Assembly: GCA_003118195.1 (NCBI GenBank)
Contig: BEXV01000117.1
Coordinates: 150,955 to 182,575, forward strand
DNA length: 31,621 bases
Source of the DNA: Hemicentrotus pulcherrimus
Taxonomy: Eukaryota; Echinodermata; Echinoidea; Camarodonta; Strongylocentrotidae
Reading direction: 5' to 3'
The notes under the pieces were generated by a model that had not been told where the DNA came from, searched no databases, and saw only the letters and a list, made by a program, of their open reading frames with translations. Shown one piece after another: positions 1 to 10,649 of the stretch. Position 1 is the stretch's first letter; each line of letters starts with the position of its first letter. Made by a program: the position numbers and the translations under genes.

Positions 1-13
1 GGGGGGGGGGGGG
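1..13. repeat. Poly-G run at window start
   Basis: The window opens with thirteen G residues. Contigs often break at such runs, and the window also has an internal gap between G runs and ends in a C/A homopolymer. The true length of this run is therefore unreliable. Confidence 0.9.
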
Positions 14-2884
14 TAATGTCGGAATGGGAGAAAACAAAGGGAAATGAAAATTATTCCTTATAAAACTCGAATTGAATTCGCTGGCTAATGTGTGTTGCAC
101 TAAACTCAAGTCGTACACAGCAGGTTAACCACCTATCACGTCTATATATTTATTTTACTGTTTGCCTCTACAAGTAAGGATACATTTGGTAAAAGATCCT
201 TAAAAACTATTCAAGTTAGTTCACCAAAGAAAGGCAAGGACCTGCATGTGAAATACCTCGGCATCGTTGTTTCCTCTTTCACATCCAACCATAAAAGTCT
301 AGAATGATTAATGTCGGAGATTCTTACTTAACCCTCGAAGCATTTTCGTTTCCTAGATCTTGCAGATTATACATATATATATATATATATATATGATTGC
401 CTTGGTCCTGCAATCGTGTTGTCACGACCTGCCGAAATATCCGAGCTCGCAGCGACGTAAACAACGCAGAAATCACAAAGGCCAAAGAAACCTCACAATT
501 GTCAACCGGTAAAATCAATTGTAGTCAAACGAACGATTTCTAAAGACGCCTGATTCAATAGGAAAAGAGGCAATTTGAAAGGCTAAAATGGATTGCATCG
601 CATTTTGTAGCTTCCCAAAAGCTTCTGCTGTTATTGGAAGGTGAGCTGGATGTTTGTCGATTTAGGAGGGGAAGGGATTTGAGTAAGAAACCGTCTATGG
701 CCTTTTACGTGTACGAAGGGCCACCTTGTAGTTTATTATTTATAAAATTTCGATATCCAGCTACTTATTAAATAATATGAGGTGATGATGATTGTATGAT
801 AAAAGAAATATACAAGGAATGATATTAATCGACATAATGACATCCTCGATGTGACTGACTATTTGGGCAACGTATCTTGCTTTGATAATTTCCATACAGC
901 TGGGGTGGAGGTTATTATATTCATAACCAAAGACCAATATTTCTTACAAGGAAATATTTCATATAAACGCTTCTTCAGACGACTAAACTATATACATCAT
1001 ATTAGAGACGAGAACGATGTTCTGACATTCTTTCTTTATACACCTTTTGTCATTTATTTGTAAACAAACAGTAGCATATCTTCAATATCTTGTTCATGTT
1101 GGTCAAAACGTGTTCTCAATATGTCCTGGTCATGATTTATCAGTCAAGGGGTTTATATGTCTCCGGCTTTGTGCAAGCATGATTAATAAAGTGATGCTGA
1201 AACAATAGATCGAAAAAACTATCACGATGGAATCTTCAGATCCATGCAAATACCAAGAAAATATGACTTCATCCCAAGTCAAGGATTACTCGCTGTTTCA
1301 CGGACCTACTTTTGAACCAGTCCCACCAATGACCCTTATCACCCCTCACTACATGTTCACTGCTAAACCACAAACCTCTAGGATAATTTAAGAGACAGTA
1401 ATAATCCATAGTTACTAACCACTAATTTTAAACAACATGGCCGAATATAACCTAATCATAATTACGTGTGCGGTCCAGAATTGACACGCTTGGTTGGTGA
1501 GGTGGCCCTTGGCGGGAATTTGCGACGCTCGATTTACCAAAATTATCCAATCGGTAGTAACTATACTGATTAAGTTGTGTCCCCGGTTTTAACGCCCTTG
1601 TTATTATGATGAAAAGGATGATTATGTCAGTAATTGAGCTGATGTCTACTGGTTTCGTACTTGATTTACATAATTTTAAAACCATTCTGGAAACTCCCAC
1701 AAGCTTTTAGGTTTCAATGATTGTGAAGGTGATAGGAAAAAAAAACACTAATACAAACATTGCTTTTCTGCTTTCTTTTTTGGTAAAAATGAGTATTTAC
1801 AAAATTCTACATGAATAACTTGTATCCCCGCGTCGTGATTTAAAAAGGAAAAATATTTTAGATTTTGTAAAGACTAGTGAATCATATTTACCCAGTCATG
1901 CCAGTAGACTCCAGGAAATCGTTTTAGAAAAATTGTCTTTATACGAAATATTTAATAGATCACACAACCATTCTTGTTATCGCGACTAGTCACTCTGGCT
2001 ATTGGAATAACTCTAAAAGGGCTTCATAAACAACTTTAGTTAAAGCATATCAGTACTAGTTTATAGGAGGGATTAGACAGCCCTGCAAGGTCACTGGACA
2101 GGTGGCTATCTCATTAACTCAGCTCTCAGTTAACATAAGAAAAAGAGGATCATGGGGGACCAATGGTCACCGATTATGCATTGTTTAATATAGAGAGGGC
2201 GTAAGTAGCTACAAGTATGGCAGTGGGCCGTTAATGCAGACAAATGCAATAAAGACGCAAAGTGAGCTCACCTACAACAAAGTAACATATAAATATTTAT
2301 ATACACACTTAATAATTTGCAACCTCAGCTTTAAAGAAAAGGTTGAGTTCTGGGAAAAGGTAAACAATAATTTGTGAGCGATATCATTGTTATTATGTAA
2401 GGGTGGAAGAACATCAGATTAAACATGTTCACTGAAGAGCATGCCTCTTCAAATGACTTCATATTCTAAATATGACATGAAACATCGTACAAATCGGGGG
2501 TAGGTTTTTTTCGCCATGTGCTCGTGTAGTCCCATATACATCACTCTGTGTACAGTGCTTGTAACATTGCCAAGATTTGGCCAAATTTCTGATCATTTTG
2601 ATGAATCTAGAACCTTGCAATACACACGAATACTGATATACTAGATGATAAACCTTTTCTGATAGATTCCTCACCGTTTCTTTCACAGTGCAATCACGTG
2701 ATAAACTATCCATCTAACTATAATGACCAGAACTCAACTTTATTTTTAAAAAGAGGTAATCAAGAGTTCACAATGTAATAACAGAGATTTAAAACAACGA
2801 CATGTGAAATAGAAATACGGGAAAGGTAGGAGAAAATTATTGCACTTTAACTGCCCTTCTATTAAATTGACGATGGCAAAACAT
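14..2884. other. AT-rich non-coding DNA
   Basis: No gene is supported here. The only frames are below 90 codons, have no recognisable motif and lack paired splice signals. An (AT)11 microsatellite lies at 373-394. A single nuclear-receptor half site (AGGTCA) is at 2088-2093. I see no transposon ends or RNA genes. Confidence 0.6.
373..394. repeat. (AT)11 microsatellite
   Basis: Eleven uninterrupted AT units follow the dinucleotide AC. It is an ordinary simple repeat, probably polymorphic in length, with no sign of function. Confidence 0.9.
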
Positions 2885-3163
2885 AAAATGGCGCAGGGAG
2901 AAGGAGAATCTTGGCCAGAGGAGAGATTACATTATCTCTTATAATTACCATGTATTTTCAAACCCGCTATTCTATTTAATCTCACCACTCCGTATACCTT
3001 TTCAAGTCATGTCATCTTACAGCATCCAACCTCCTCTTTTTAGGCTAATGAAAAAAAAAAAAAGAACGCATCGCGTTTCCTAAAGCGCGCCCATCCGATC
3101 TCCTCTCCAACAGATGGACATCGCCAGAAGTTTCCATTTAAAAATGGCGCTGCCCACGTGACC
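2885..3163 (+). promoter_or_regulatory. Promoter-like patch with YY1-type sites and E-box
   Basis: The ten-base string AAAATGGCGC occurs exactly twice, at 2885-2894 and 3141-3150. It matches the core of the YY1 consensus (AAnATGGCG). The second copy is followed after four bases by CACGTG at 3155-3160 in the context CCCACGTGACC, a good USF/MITF-type E-box. The surrounding DNA (3065-3250) is visibly richer in G+C and CpG than its flanks, and an A13 run lies at 3051-3063. YY1 sites beside an E-box are common near transcription starts of animal housekeeping genes, so this could be a promoter or 5' exon. No long frame starts here: the ATG inside the second copy reads only five codons. The assignment rests on motifs alone. 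Confidence 0.3.
3051..3063. repeat. A13 homopolymer
   Basis: Thirteen A residues interrupt otherwise mixed sequence. It could be a decayed retroposon tail, but no retroposon body is recognisable upstream. Confidence 0.8.
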
Positions 3164-3756
3164 ACAAGCTCGCACCGAGTCTTGCGCTACCGATATCAAA
3201 TCGGCCTACATATTGAAGTTCATGTTTACGATCACCCGTCTGCGCAAAACTAGCCCCAAGCCAACTAGAAAACCCGCTTCGACCGACCACTAATAAACAA
3301 TGACAGTTCCATATTTGCTCCCACCATGTAGGTTGACGATGAACACAATTGAATGGGAAAACTACTTTTTGGCCTTTTTTCGATGGATGTAAGAAAATGA
3401 CCACTTTTTTCCCTTGGACACCCAATATGATACGGTACAATGTTACTCAATATTCAAATATACACGATGAAGGGCAAAATAAATGATAAGCACTCCTAGA
3501 CTGCAATTTTCCTTACAACTTAACACGTCAATTTCAGCTTAGAAAGTGAAACACTATCATTAATTTACAGCTGAGGCATGTTTGTTAATTTGAAAGCTCA
3601 GAAGGGATTTCCCCCTTTGAGGTCAAGATCCTACATCCAATCAACACGTTGAAGTAGATCAATTAAAAAGATAATAAGTAAAGCAGGAGATTGAAATATT
3701 TCTTTGATGCAAATAGTAATCACGACAACGGGAAGACCTCGTTGTATTTCTTACAT
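3164..3756. other. Non-coding DNA, no feature seen
   Basis: A minus-strand frame of about 100 codons (3138-3440) crosses this stretch, but it begins at a TTG, has no recognisable motif and overlaps the promoter-like patch. I regard it as chance. One AGGTCA half site is at 3620-3625. Confidence 0.5.
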
Positions 3757-3764
3757 TGACGTCA
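3757..3764. promoter_or_regulatory. Perfect CRE palindrome (TGACGTCA)
   Basis: The eight bases match the cAMP-response element bound by CREB/ATF-family bZIP dimers. Another perfect copy lies at 16462-16469. An isolated copy is weak evidence, since about one would be expected by chance in a window of this size. Confidence 0.3.
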
Positions 3765-3897
3765 CAATAGCATTTTAGGTGTTTGTAGATTGCAGAAAAA
3801 TGCTTGTTATATAGAATAAGAAATGGGGAACAAGCAATGATTGTGTTTGAAATGTGAGAAATCGCAATTAAAGCATTCGCCAAGCGAAGACCTTATT

Positions 3898-4314
3898 TCA
3901 TATTCTATGATTTTTACGATCGAAACTTCGCTTCGTTTTCTTGTCAGTATGAGTGATCTGTGGTGGACGTAATAACACAACGACGTCTTTTCTCAAACAT
4001 TCGCCGAGGATAAAATATTCATTTCGATTTCTCGTTGCCCGCAACAGCCGTCTGATCATGAGATTGATTTTGAGGAGCATCAGCTCGCTGTGAACGGATA
4101 AATCAACGTCTGTAGAAAAGAAAATATTCATCGGACTGCACTGATGATCGTACTCGACCCAGCCAAAATGTCTGTTGGGCTGTGAATTTACCGAAACGTT
4201 ATCCTCCATCTCGCACGGAGTCCTGAACGAGGCTATGTCCGCCGCTGTGTTGTGAACATCAACTAACACGGTAATTAATATGTGGGACTGGTCGTGACGG
4301 ACGGTGGAGCGCAA
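3898..4314 (-). CDS. Unrecognised open frame, possible terminal exon
   Basis: The minus strand is open for 138 codons and ends in TGA at 3898-3900. The stretch is GC-richer (about 46% by count) than its surroundings. Reading on the minus strand, a pyrimidine-rich tract ending in CTACAG lies just before 4109. A plausible terminal exon would therefore be 4109-3898, adding about 70 codons with a basic C-terminal end (THTDKKTKRSFDRKNHRI). No conserved family is recognised, no upstream exon is identified and no AATAAA follows closely. The nominal first codon of the full frame is ATT, so if real it is an exon and not a whole gene. A frame this long could arise by chance. Treat as hypothetical. Confidence 0.15.
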   Translation of the reverse strand: MRSTVRHDQSHILITVLVDVHNTAADIASFRTPCEMEDNVSVNSQPNRHFGWVEYDHQCSPMNIFFSTDVDLSVHSELMLLKINLMIRRLLRATRNRNEYFILGECLRKDVVVLLRPPQITHTDKKTKRSFDRKNHRI

Positions 4315-4999
4315 TCAGTTCTGGAAAATCTCGATTTCGCGCGTTGTTATCTGTTTATATGTCTCAAATATCTTGCAATTTGAATAAATATTGAGACTAA
4401 TCATTGCGGGAGAGAAGGAGACTCATAGACGATGTTCCGATGGTGTAGATTTACAAATATTGCCATAGTTAATAACCATGAGTCATATAAAATGCTGAGG
4501 TAATCAGTCTCTGCCTGAACATGTTGTTGTGTAAATGAATGAATAGAATTCTATAAATATTAAGTGAGACAAAGGCGAATATGGAACAAAGAGGTCGAAA
4601 ATCTAAGGAAGTGTCTATGGAAGAATGTTTCCTTTTTGATTTCATTCCTTCCTTTTAACTTTAGTCACATACATTTAATAGTAGGCAGAGATATGTCTCA
4701 AAAACTCTCAATATCGTTTTAAAACCATTACTGTTCAATCAACATTACTATTCAGTTGTGTATACATGTAGCTTGCTCATAATTACGAACTGTCATTAAT
4801 GTCATGTGTTGTTGTAATAAGAAATTCAAATTCAAGATTCGAAATCAAATTCAAATACTGGATCAATTCAGACAAATGTTTTTAGTCCTAATTGCAACGT
4901 GCATGCTAATCAGCTGCTGACCCGGCTTGACAGTGATTTCAGTTGACTGCTGGAATCAATGCCATTGGCAGTTACAGGACAATACCCGTTAAACCCCTC
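4315..4999. other. AT-rich non-coding DNA
   Basis: No frame above 60 codons, no repeat array and no convincing motif cluster is seen. The sequence is plain AT-rich DNA up to the small foldback element that begins at 5000. Confidence 0.6.
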
Positions 5000-5079
5000 T
5001 TAACCCATTGCTTACTGGAACCTGGTGGTCCCTGTGTTAAGCCTATTGAAATGAGATAATTCAGTAGCCAACGGGTTAA
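5000..5079. mobile_element. Short foldback (MITE-like) element
   Basis: The arms 5000-5017 and 5062-5079 are inverted repeats matching at 15 of 18 positions. They start with TTAACCC and end with GGGTTAA. The 44-base interior is unrelated to the arms. TTAA-bounded short foldbacks are typical of non-autonomous DNA transposons, including piggyBac-type elements that target TTAA. No flanking duplication beyond TTAA can be shown and there is no coding capacity. It could instead be a chance or functional hairpin. Other genomic copies would be needed to call it a transposon. Confidence 0.35.
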
Positions 5080-6752
5080 TACGATCCCTATGACCTTTCA
5101 CCCGTAGGGTGGAAGCCAGATATATCATTGTCCCATCAGAAACCCATCAGAGAGAAATGAAATTAATCTAAAACCAATTCCATTTTCTCCCCCCTCTTGT
5201 TCTTCTTTCACGCAGTTTGGCGACTCGGGGCAATCTCTCCTTTGTTAATCTCTATGACACTGCGCCACTCCATCATCAGGCAAAGGAATCATTTGCAAGT
5301 CAAATCTGGACTAGATACGTCCAAGAGGGATTTGGAAGTGACCGGGGGTCCGGACGAGACAACCTCCTAAACACCACTCAAATTCGAAAAGTCCAGTATG
5401 ACCATTGACCAATGTCCAATACCAACATTGTTCCACTAGATAGACATTAGGTACACGAATAATTGGACAAGCAACCTAAGAAGCATGGATTTCTTCAAAA
5501 GTAAAAAAAAAAAAACTACAAAATTATTCGTATCCAGATCATCTTCCACTTGAATGTGATGAGATCTTATTGAAGTAATTCCTTGATTTGTAAATGAGGC
5601 GACTTTTGGTAATTGGTTCGAATGAAATCCATCCAATATTTCATCTGCAATGACCACAAATTGATGTCAGAATATCATGGTACCTAAAACAGCCTCAAAA
5701 ATAGCACACTCGACCCATTCTTTTCCATTGCACGTTTAGAATACTATCCTATAAATAAAAATTAAACAATGGCTACTTTTCAATTAAATTGTTAAAAGCC
5801 TATATAGTTACACCTTAACTTCTGTTTTATCTTCCAAGAATAACAACTAAATGATTTAAAGTGACTACAACCTTTTTCCGCATCATTTATTTAGATTTAC
5901 TTAAATTCTTTGTTCCAGCAAAGTTCTGACATCATTTTATTTGCACGATCCTCCAAAACTTTCAACTATTCCATAATTCTTGGCCGTGGCCATACCAATC
6001 AACGCACCTTCAAAGAAGTACCGATTATGTCATCATAATTTCTTAACTTCAAATGCCAATAACACATCTAATATTCCCCTCAAATTACCGACATATTCTT
6101 TTTTCTTCATCGTCGCTAATCACAAAAACTAAATGTAATTAACGGCTCGGACTTCGAGGAAAATACACAATATAAACCTTATCATATCCCTTTAAACCAA
6201 GGTAACCAATCTCTGAACGTTGGTCGAGGCATCGCGGAGGAAAGTAGCGGCGACATGCAGTAGGATTGGCGGTTTCATCTTAATTTGTTGGGATGCGTCG
6301 TGGAGGTGAAAATAGGGTGAAATGGATACGCCATGGTCGAAGGGACGATCCGATTCATTTTGAACCTCTTTAGCTTGCTTTATGTTTACCACTATTTTCT
6401 ATTTGGAGTAGAGAAGGGCGCTGACCGGTCGCATGGATGAAGGTGCCCATTGCCACAACAGCTTGCGACCAAACCAATTCTACTTATGGGATATTCGAGA
6501 CGAGGTGATCTGACCTCTCACCGACCGGATGAAGTATCCACAAAGAGCCGATATCATCTAGAATAATGCAAATTACGTTATGATCCTAAGAGAGAAATAG
6601 AAGACGGGATTCCTTGTTGGAAAGAGGTGGCCGTGTTCTGGTATCAATTACACAATCATGCTATAATGGTAGAGATATGCAAAGCTTTCATATTCATTAA
6701 TCGCCAAAGGGGGTAACCATCTTTCATTTCTCAAAATCGTGCCTTGATACGA
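5080..6752. other. Non-coding DNA, no clear feature
   Basis: Only frames of 60-75 codons occur, with alternative starts and no motif. An A12 run sits near 5504-5515. Single TGACCT half sites occur at 5091-5096 and 6511-6516. I see no splice-bounded exon and no mobile element. Confidence 0.55.
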
Positions 6753-6768
6753 GGTTCAAGGAAGGTCA
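6753..6768 (+). promoter_or_regulatory. DR4-type nuclear-receptor element
   Basis: GGTTCA (6753-6758) and AGGTCA (6763-6768) stand in direct orientation with a four-base spacer. Both fit the RGKTCA half-site rule. DR4 spacing is preferred by thyroid-hormone and LXR-type receptors as RXR heterodimers. One half site is non-canonical, so this is weaker than the perfect pair at 10610. Confidence 0.25.
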
Positions 6769-8979
6769 TCTGTCTTCAAGTATGTCTTATCATGCTTTAG
6801 AGATCGTTATCAAGATTATGGACATGCATATTTTCGTATTCGTTTGTTTGTGTGCAGTCAACGTCATACCAGTCAAGATGCAAGTGATTCCGCTACGAAA
6901 GCAACAATTTATGTTGCTTATCGATGCATTTACATGTACTTCGTTTACACTTAAGGAATTCCATATCGCGGTCATACTTTCTGCGTTGTAGCAATTTTGA
7001 AAATACTACAGCTAGAAACAAGCAATGTTCCTAATTAAAAACTACTTTTTAAAACAACGAGGAATCAAACAAAAATTCAACCTCATGTAATTTCAGTAGG
7101 CTTCTGCATCACTGTCTTGTTGACATGAGAGGGAACATTGCGTAATGAACATGATTCCTATGGCAATACAATAGGGTATTAAAATTGCCTCATAGTTAAG
7201 TTCTTGAAAGCCTTTACGATCGTGTTTTTAAATCTGTTAACACCGGTATGAGATAAGAATGCATTCGAATGGATTTTTTTTTTAAAGTCAGCATAATGAT
7301 CTGCTTGGATGAAATCCTCAACTGCAGCAGGACGTCAACAAATAGACTAACCCTGATGCACAGAACTCGGTACGGCTCAGTAAGCAGGGAACGGCTGGGG
7401 GAGAAGACTAGACATGGGACTTGATGGATGCGTGAAGATGAGTGAGAAGACGTGATTGAGGTAGATGGGTCAGTGTCTCTGATAGTCATTTGTAGAGAAC
7501 GGTCCACAAATCACCCTCTGTGCTCACCGAAAACGTGTTTATTATTAACATAATCAACGTTTCGCTACCGAGTTAAACACCATCATGAGGGCATTTGCAA
7601 GGAATTGGCAACAAATCCACGAACACACTGACTCGGGGAAGCGAGCTGCAAGGACGATTTACGCATACAGCATCGTTGTATACTACAACTACATGACAAA
7701 GCAAAACACGATGCAAGAACAGTGTTTGTCAGTAATGAAAGACATTGTTAAATTCCATAAGATGCCATTGTTAAGGTTTCATTATTTCACAATATTTCAT
7801 CAAAAGTTCATACTTCTGCTATATAATCGTCGTACTATCCTATAGAGCCAGGTACGTGTAAGGATGTGGACATTCAGCATGATTAATTATGTTATGCAGT
7901 CGTAGAGATTGTTTGAAACATACCCCCATTAACTGAGTTTTACACGATTTTCCAACACGTACATAACTGAAAAAGTAAAAGCTCTGGACATTGGGTTAGT
8001 AATGAATCGTACCATAAATCAACGCACATCTACCAACATGCTATTGATAAAAGTCATGGGCATATTTAATTTTGTGTCAATTACAGAACAGAATATTTGG
8101 TTTCTCTGTAAAAGAAGACGATTGATCTCAAATATTCAATGTCTTTATCAATATTTTGTTTACATATTTATTTACTTGTTTACTGTTTATAATTTGCTAA
8201 TGATTTTCCTTCCGTTTCGTGCTTTGTTTGCTTGTAATCTGTATGTACGGTTTCATTAATATGATTTAAGGGATTCACTGCATTTTTTTTTAAAGCCTTG
8301 GGATTTTAACGCGATTTCCAAGGCGCAATTCCTTGAATACATCACATCTTTGTTTTTCCTGAAATGAATAAATGGAATCAAATTGAAAATGAGAGAATAC
8401 TTGTTTTATCACAGTCAACACGATGTCGTAATCTCGAGATGACATCGGCGTCACATGGCATGAAATAAAGCAATACCCAACCGGCGTAAAGAAATCAGGA
8501 GACACGGAAAGGGAAAGGTGATGTGTCACTTCGGCTAATGTATGAAACTTCGGACGGATTTAACTCCGTCTACTGGGATTTACTTAGGCATCTTATTCAA
8601 TCTGATGTGGAGTCGCATCTTGCGGCTTGACAATGCTAACACGACGATGACTTGTTTTATTTCAAGCGAAAGTGGGAGGAGTGAGATGGGACTGGGAGAA
8701 GAGGAAGAGAGGGAGAATAATTGGGGCAATGTCCTCTGCCGTCAGAGTTCGCCGGACTGCCTTAAGTTTGAACTGAATCGTGCTGAAGCCTGGGCTTGTC
8801 TGAGGGATTATTAAGTAACAAGCGACGTTGTCAGTCATCGCTAATCGGGTTTTATGCATCTACACCTTCAACGCGCGGGACACGGGCGAATAAATTGATA
8901 ACTCGACATCAACAGGGCCAACCAAGTGGGACATGGACTTGAGAGACACGAGGTGAGGAAAGTCAAGGGAGACATCCTC
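6769..8979. other. Non-coding DNA, several short frames rejected
   Basis: Frames of 61-97 codons overlap on both strands (for example 7214-7507 minus, 7585-7845 plus, 8542-8814 plus). None has a recognisable domain or convincing paired splice sites. A small perfect hairpin, GACGGA/TCCGTC with a six-base loop, lies at 8553-8570. Otherwise nothing stands out. Confidence 0.5.
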
Positions 8980-9011
<32 letters not shown>

Positions 9012-9240
9012 GGGGAGACTTAGAGATTTAGAGAGGAAGAGAGAAAGAGATAGAATAAGAAGGAGTATATAGAAAGGAAAGCAAAGCGACTTAGAAACAG
9101 AGTGGTAGAGACAGACTGGGGAGCATGGGAGTGAGACAGAAAGATAGAGGCAGACGGGGAGTGAGAAAGAAGGGGTGCGGAATAGCTGGTGCACACCAGG
9201 GCAGAATGAGTAAGAATGGATGAAAGGAGGGGTGACCATA
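8980..9240. repeat. GA-rich tract with (AG)n microsatellite
   Basis: A perfect AG dinucleotide array spans 8986-9011 and is followed by GGGGG. From there to about 9240 the plus strand stays strongly purine-rich (GAGAGA, GGAAAG, GAAAGA blocks). The long minus-strand frames here are serine/leucine/proline-rich artefacts of this composition. Such tracts can form triplex DNA and often lie in promoters or 5' untranslated regions, but no function is shown. Confidence 0.8.
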
Positions 9241-9253
9241 GTGACGAAAGAGG

Positions 9254-9454
9254 ATGATTTGGCTCATACCACCATCTGCTTCGTCACACTTCATTAGTGG
9301 TTACCGACTGCTATTAATGACTTCAATGTCTTACGCACTGACTGCACCAACGGGTGACATGTCGACAACAGGCAGTTCTTACTTTCCACCTTCGACTCCA
9401 GAACAAACAGCCCATAACGATCATGTCAATGTCAGAAGTATTAAGATGAAAGAT
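9254..9454 (+). CDS. Possible first coding exon, unrecognised
   Basis: An ATG-initiated frame begins at 9254, with internal ATGs at 9317 and 9326. It runs past a strong splice-donor match, GTAAGT at 9455-9460, that directly follows the string AAAGAT. The reading up to the donor is rich in Ser, Thr and Pro (TAPTGDMSTTGSSYFPPSTP), a composition seen in unstructured N-termini. The GA-rich tract just upstream could be a 5' untranslated region. Without the splice the frame ends at TGA 9545-9547. No domain is recognised and no downstream exon is found in the window. Hypothetical. Confidence 0.15.
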
Positions 9455-9547
9455 GTAAGTCTTAACGAAGTTAATTATTCTACTCATCATCTAATTTTTG
9501 CCTCCAAATTAATCCACCTGATAATCGTAATGACAGATCGGGAGTGA

Positions 9548-9914
9548 TTAACGATAGGTGTCTGAAGGATAATTTGAAGAGGAAACGTCCATCTAGTTGA
9601 CAACGTAACCAGGTTAATTTGTGAGATGATGACCAGACATGGATTTGGATACGTCGGACTGTTGACGGAGATGAGTAATTAATGACCCGAACTGGACATG
9701 ATTCAATTCTTAGAGTAAGGTAGAGGGAGTTACCAATTTGAGCTCGTAAGCAAGTACCTCGGTAATACAAAATAAAAAGAGGAGAGGAATAAATGAGACA
9801 ATGGTAAACGGAAATTATCTCTCAGACGGGTTTAGCCTCAGGATCCAAGGAAAGCGATTGCCGAAGGTTGTGCCCGCTGTTTGGCATGCACTTTTGCAGA
9901 GCTGCAGTGTAGCA
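9548..9914. other. Non-coding DNA, no feature seen
   Basis: No supported gene or repeat. The G+C content rises toward the E-box cluster that begins at 9915. Confidence 0.5.
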
Positions 9915-10044
9915 CACCTGAGTAGACCAGGTGTTATGTTTCACCGAATGGACACGGGCAGGTAGAAGGTCACCTGACCTAGCCGTCTGATGCAAACAAT
10001 TAAATCAGGGAAGGTGCGAGTTGGTCTACCGGTACGTGCACGTG
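9915..10044. promoter_or_regulatory. E-box and nuclear-receptor motif cluster
   Basis: CACCTG (9915-9920), CAGGTG (9928-9933) and CACCTG (9971-9976) give three Snail/ZEB or bHLH-type E-boxes within 62 bases. The first two form an inverted pair. The third overlaps AGGTCA-CC-TGACCT (9967-9980), a perfect inverted repeat of the nuclear-receptor half site with two-base spacing. CACGTG follows at 10039-10044. The density suggests an enhancer of a neighbouring gene. The IR2 spacing is not a classical one: IR1 suits ecdysone-type and FXR receptors, and IR3 suits estrogen-type and steroid receptors. The bound receptor cannot be predicted. Confidence 0.35.
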
Positions 10045-10609
10045 GTCAGGTCTTTGTCTTCGCCTACAAAGTAGTACCTTTAAAGGTCGGTCCCTAGACG
10101 CACATAATCATATAAGATCGATACACGTCTGTAAAAACCCAATTACACACACATTAGATCAGTGGGCTATATGACATTAAAACATCTCTCACTCGTGAGT
10201 ACAAACTAAATTTTACGATTCCAAACGAGACCGAGGATAAGAAAGGGGTCTTATTTGTAACCTGTCTATGACATTGGCATCTGCGTTCGATGTAGAAATT
10301 GAGCTTTTAGATTGATTCGTATATGCGTAATTTTACAATACCAAAACGAGTGAACTCAACCGACTAGGTGACTAAGGATGTTGCAATGTGTTTCTTCTTG
10401 CCAAGTGTTTTAGGAAAAACTGGTATGAACGCATTAATCCCATACCATGGCAGTTGGCATGACCACTTTCCTGCGCACCTATGCACATGCACTCAAAGTG
10501 GCATCAAATAGGCTACTTCCACAAATTTCAAGATGGTTCAAGAATAGTCCGAGAGCCAACTCTAACATATACGTCATTCAACGGAAACGGAACTAGTCGG
10601 CCAACAACT
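10045..10609. other. Non-coding DNA with a diverged 22-bp direct repeat
   Basis: The block AATTTTACGATTCCAAACGAG (10209-10229) recurs in diverged form at 10329-10350. No gene is supported. The segment lies between two nuclear-receptor motif groups and may belong to the same regulatory region. Confidence 0.45.
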
Positions 10610-10649
10610 TGACCTAGCATGACCTCACACTGCTGGGAGGCATTGACCT
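10610..10649 (-). promoter_or_regulatory. Perfect DR4 plus third half site
   Basis: TGACCT occurs at 10610-10615, 10620-10625 and 10644-10649, all in the same orientation. The first two are separated by AGCA, giving a perfect DR4 on the minus strand. DR4 elements are the preferred sites of thyroid-hormone and LXR-type receptor/RXR heterodimers. Three exact copies within 40 bases are very unlikely by chance. The element lies 630 bases from the IR2 element at 9967. No adjacent gene identifies its target. Confidence 0.4.

Noticed and set aside
7214..7507. 97-codon minus-strand frame
   Set aside because: Serine/isoleucine-rich product with no motif and no splice context. Its length is within chance expectation.
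8868..9239. 123-codon minus-strand Ser/Leu/Pro-rich frame
   Set aside because: It reads the complement of the GA-rich tract and has the repetitive product expected from it.
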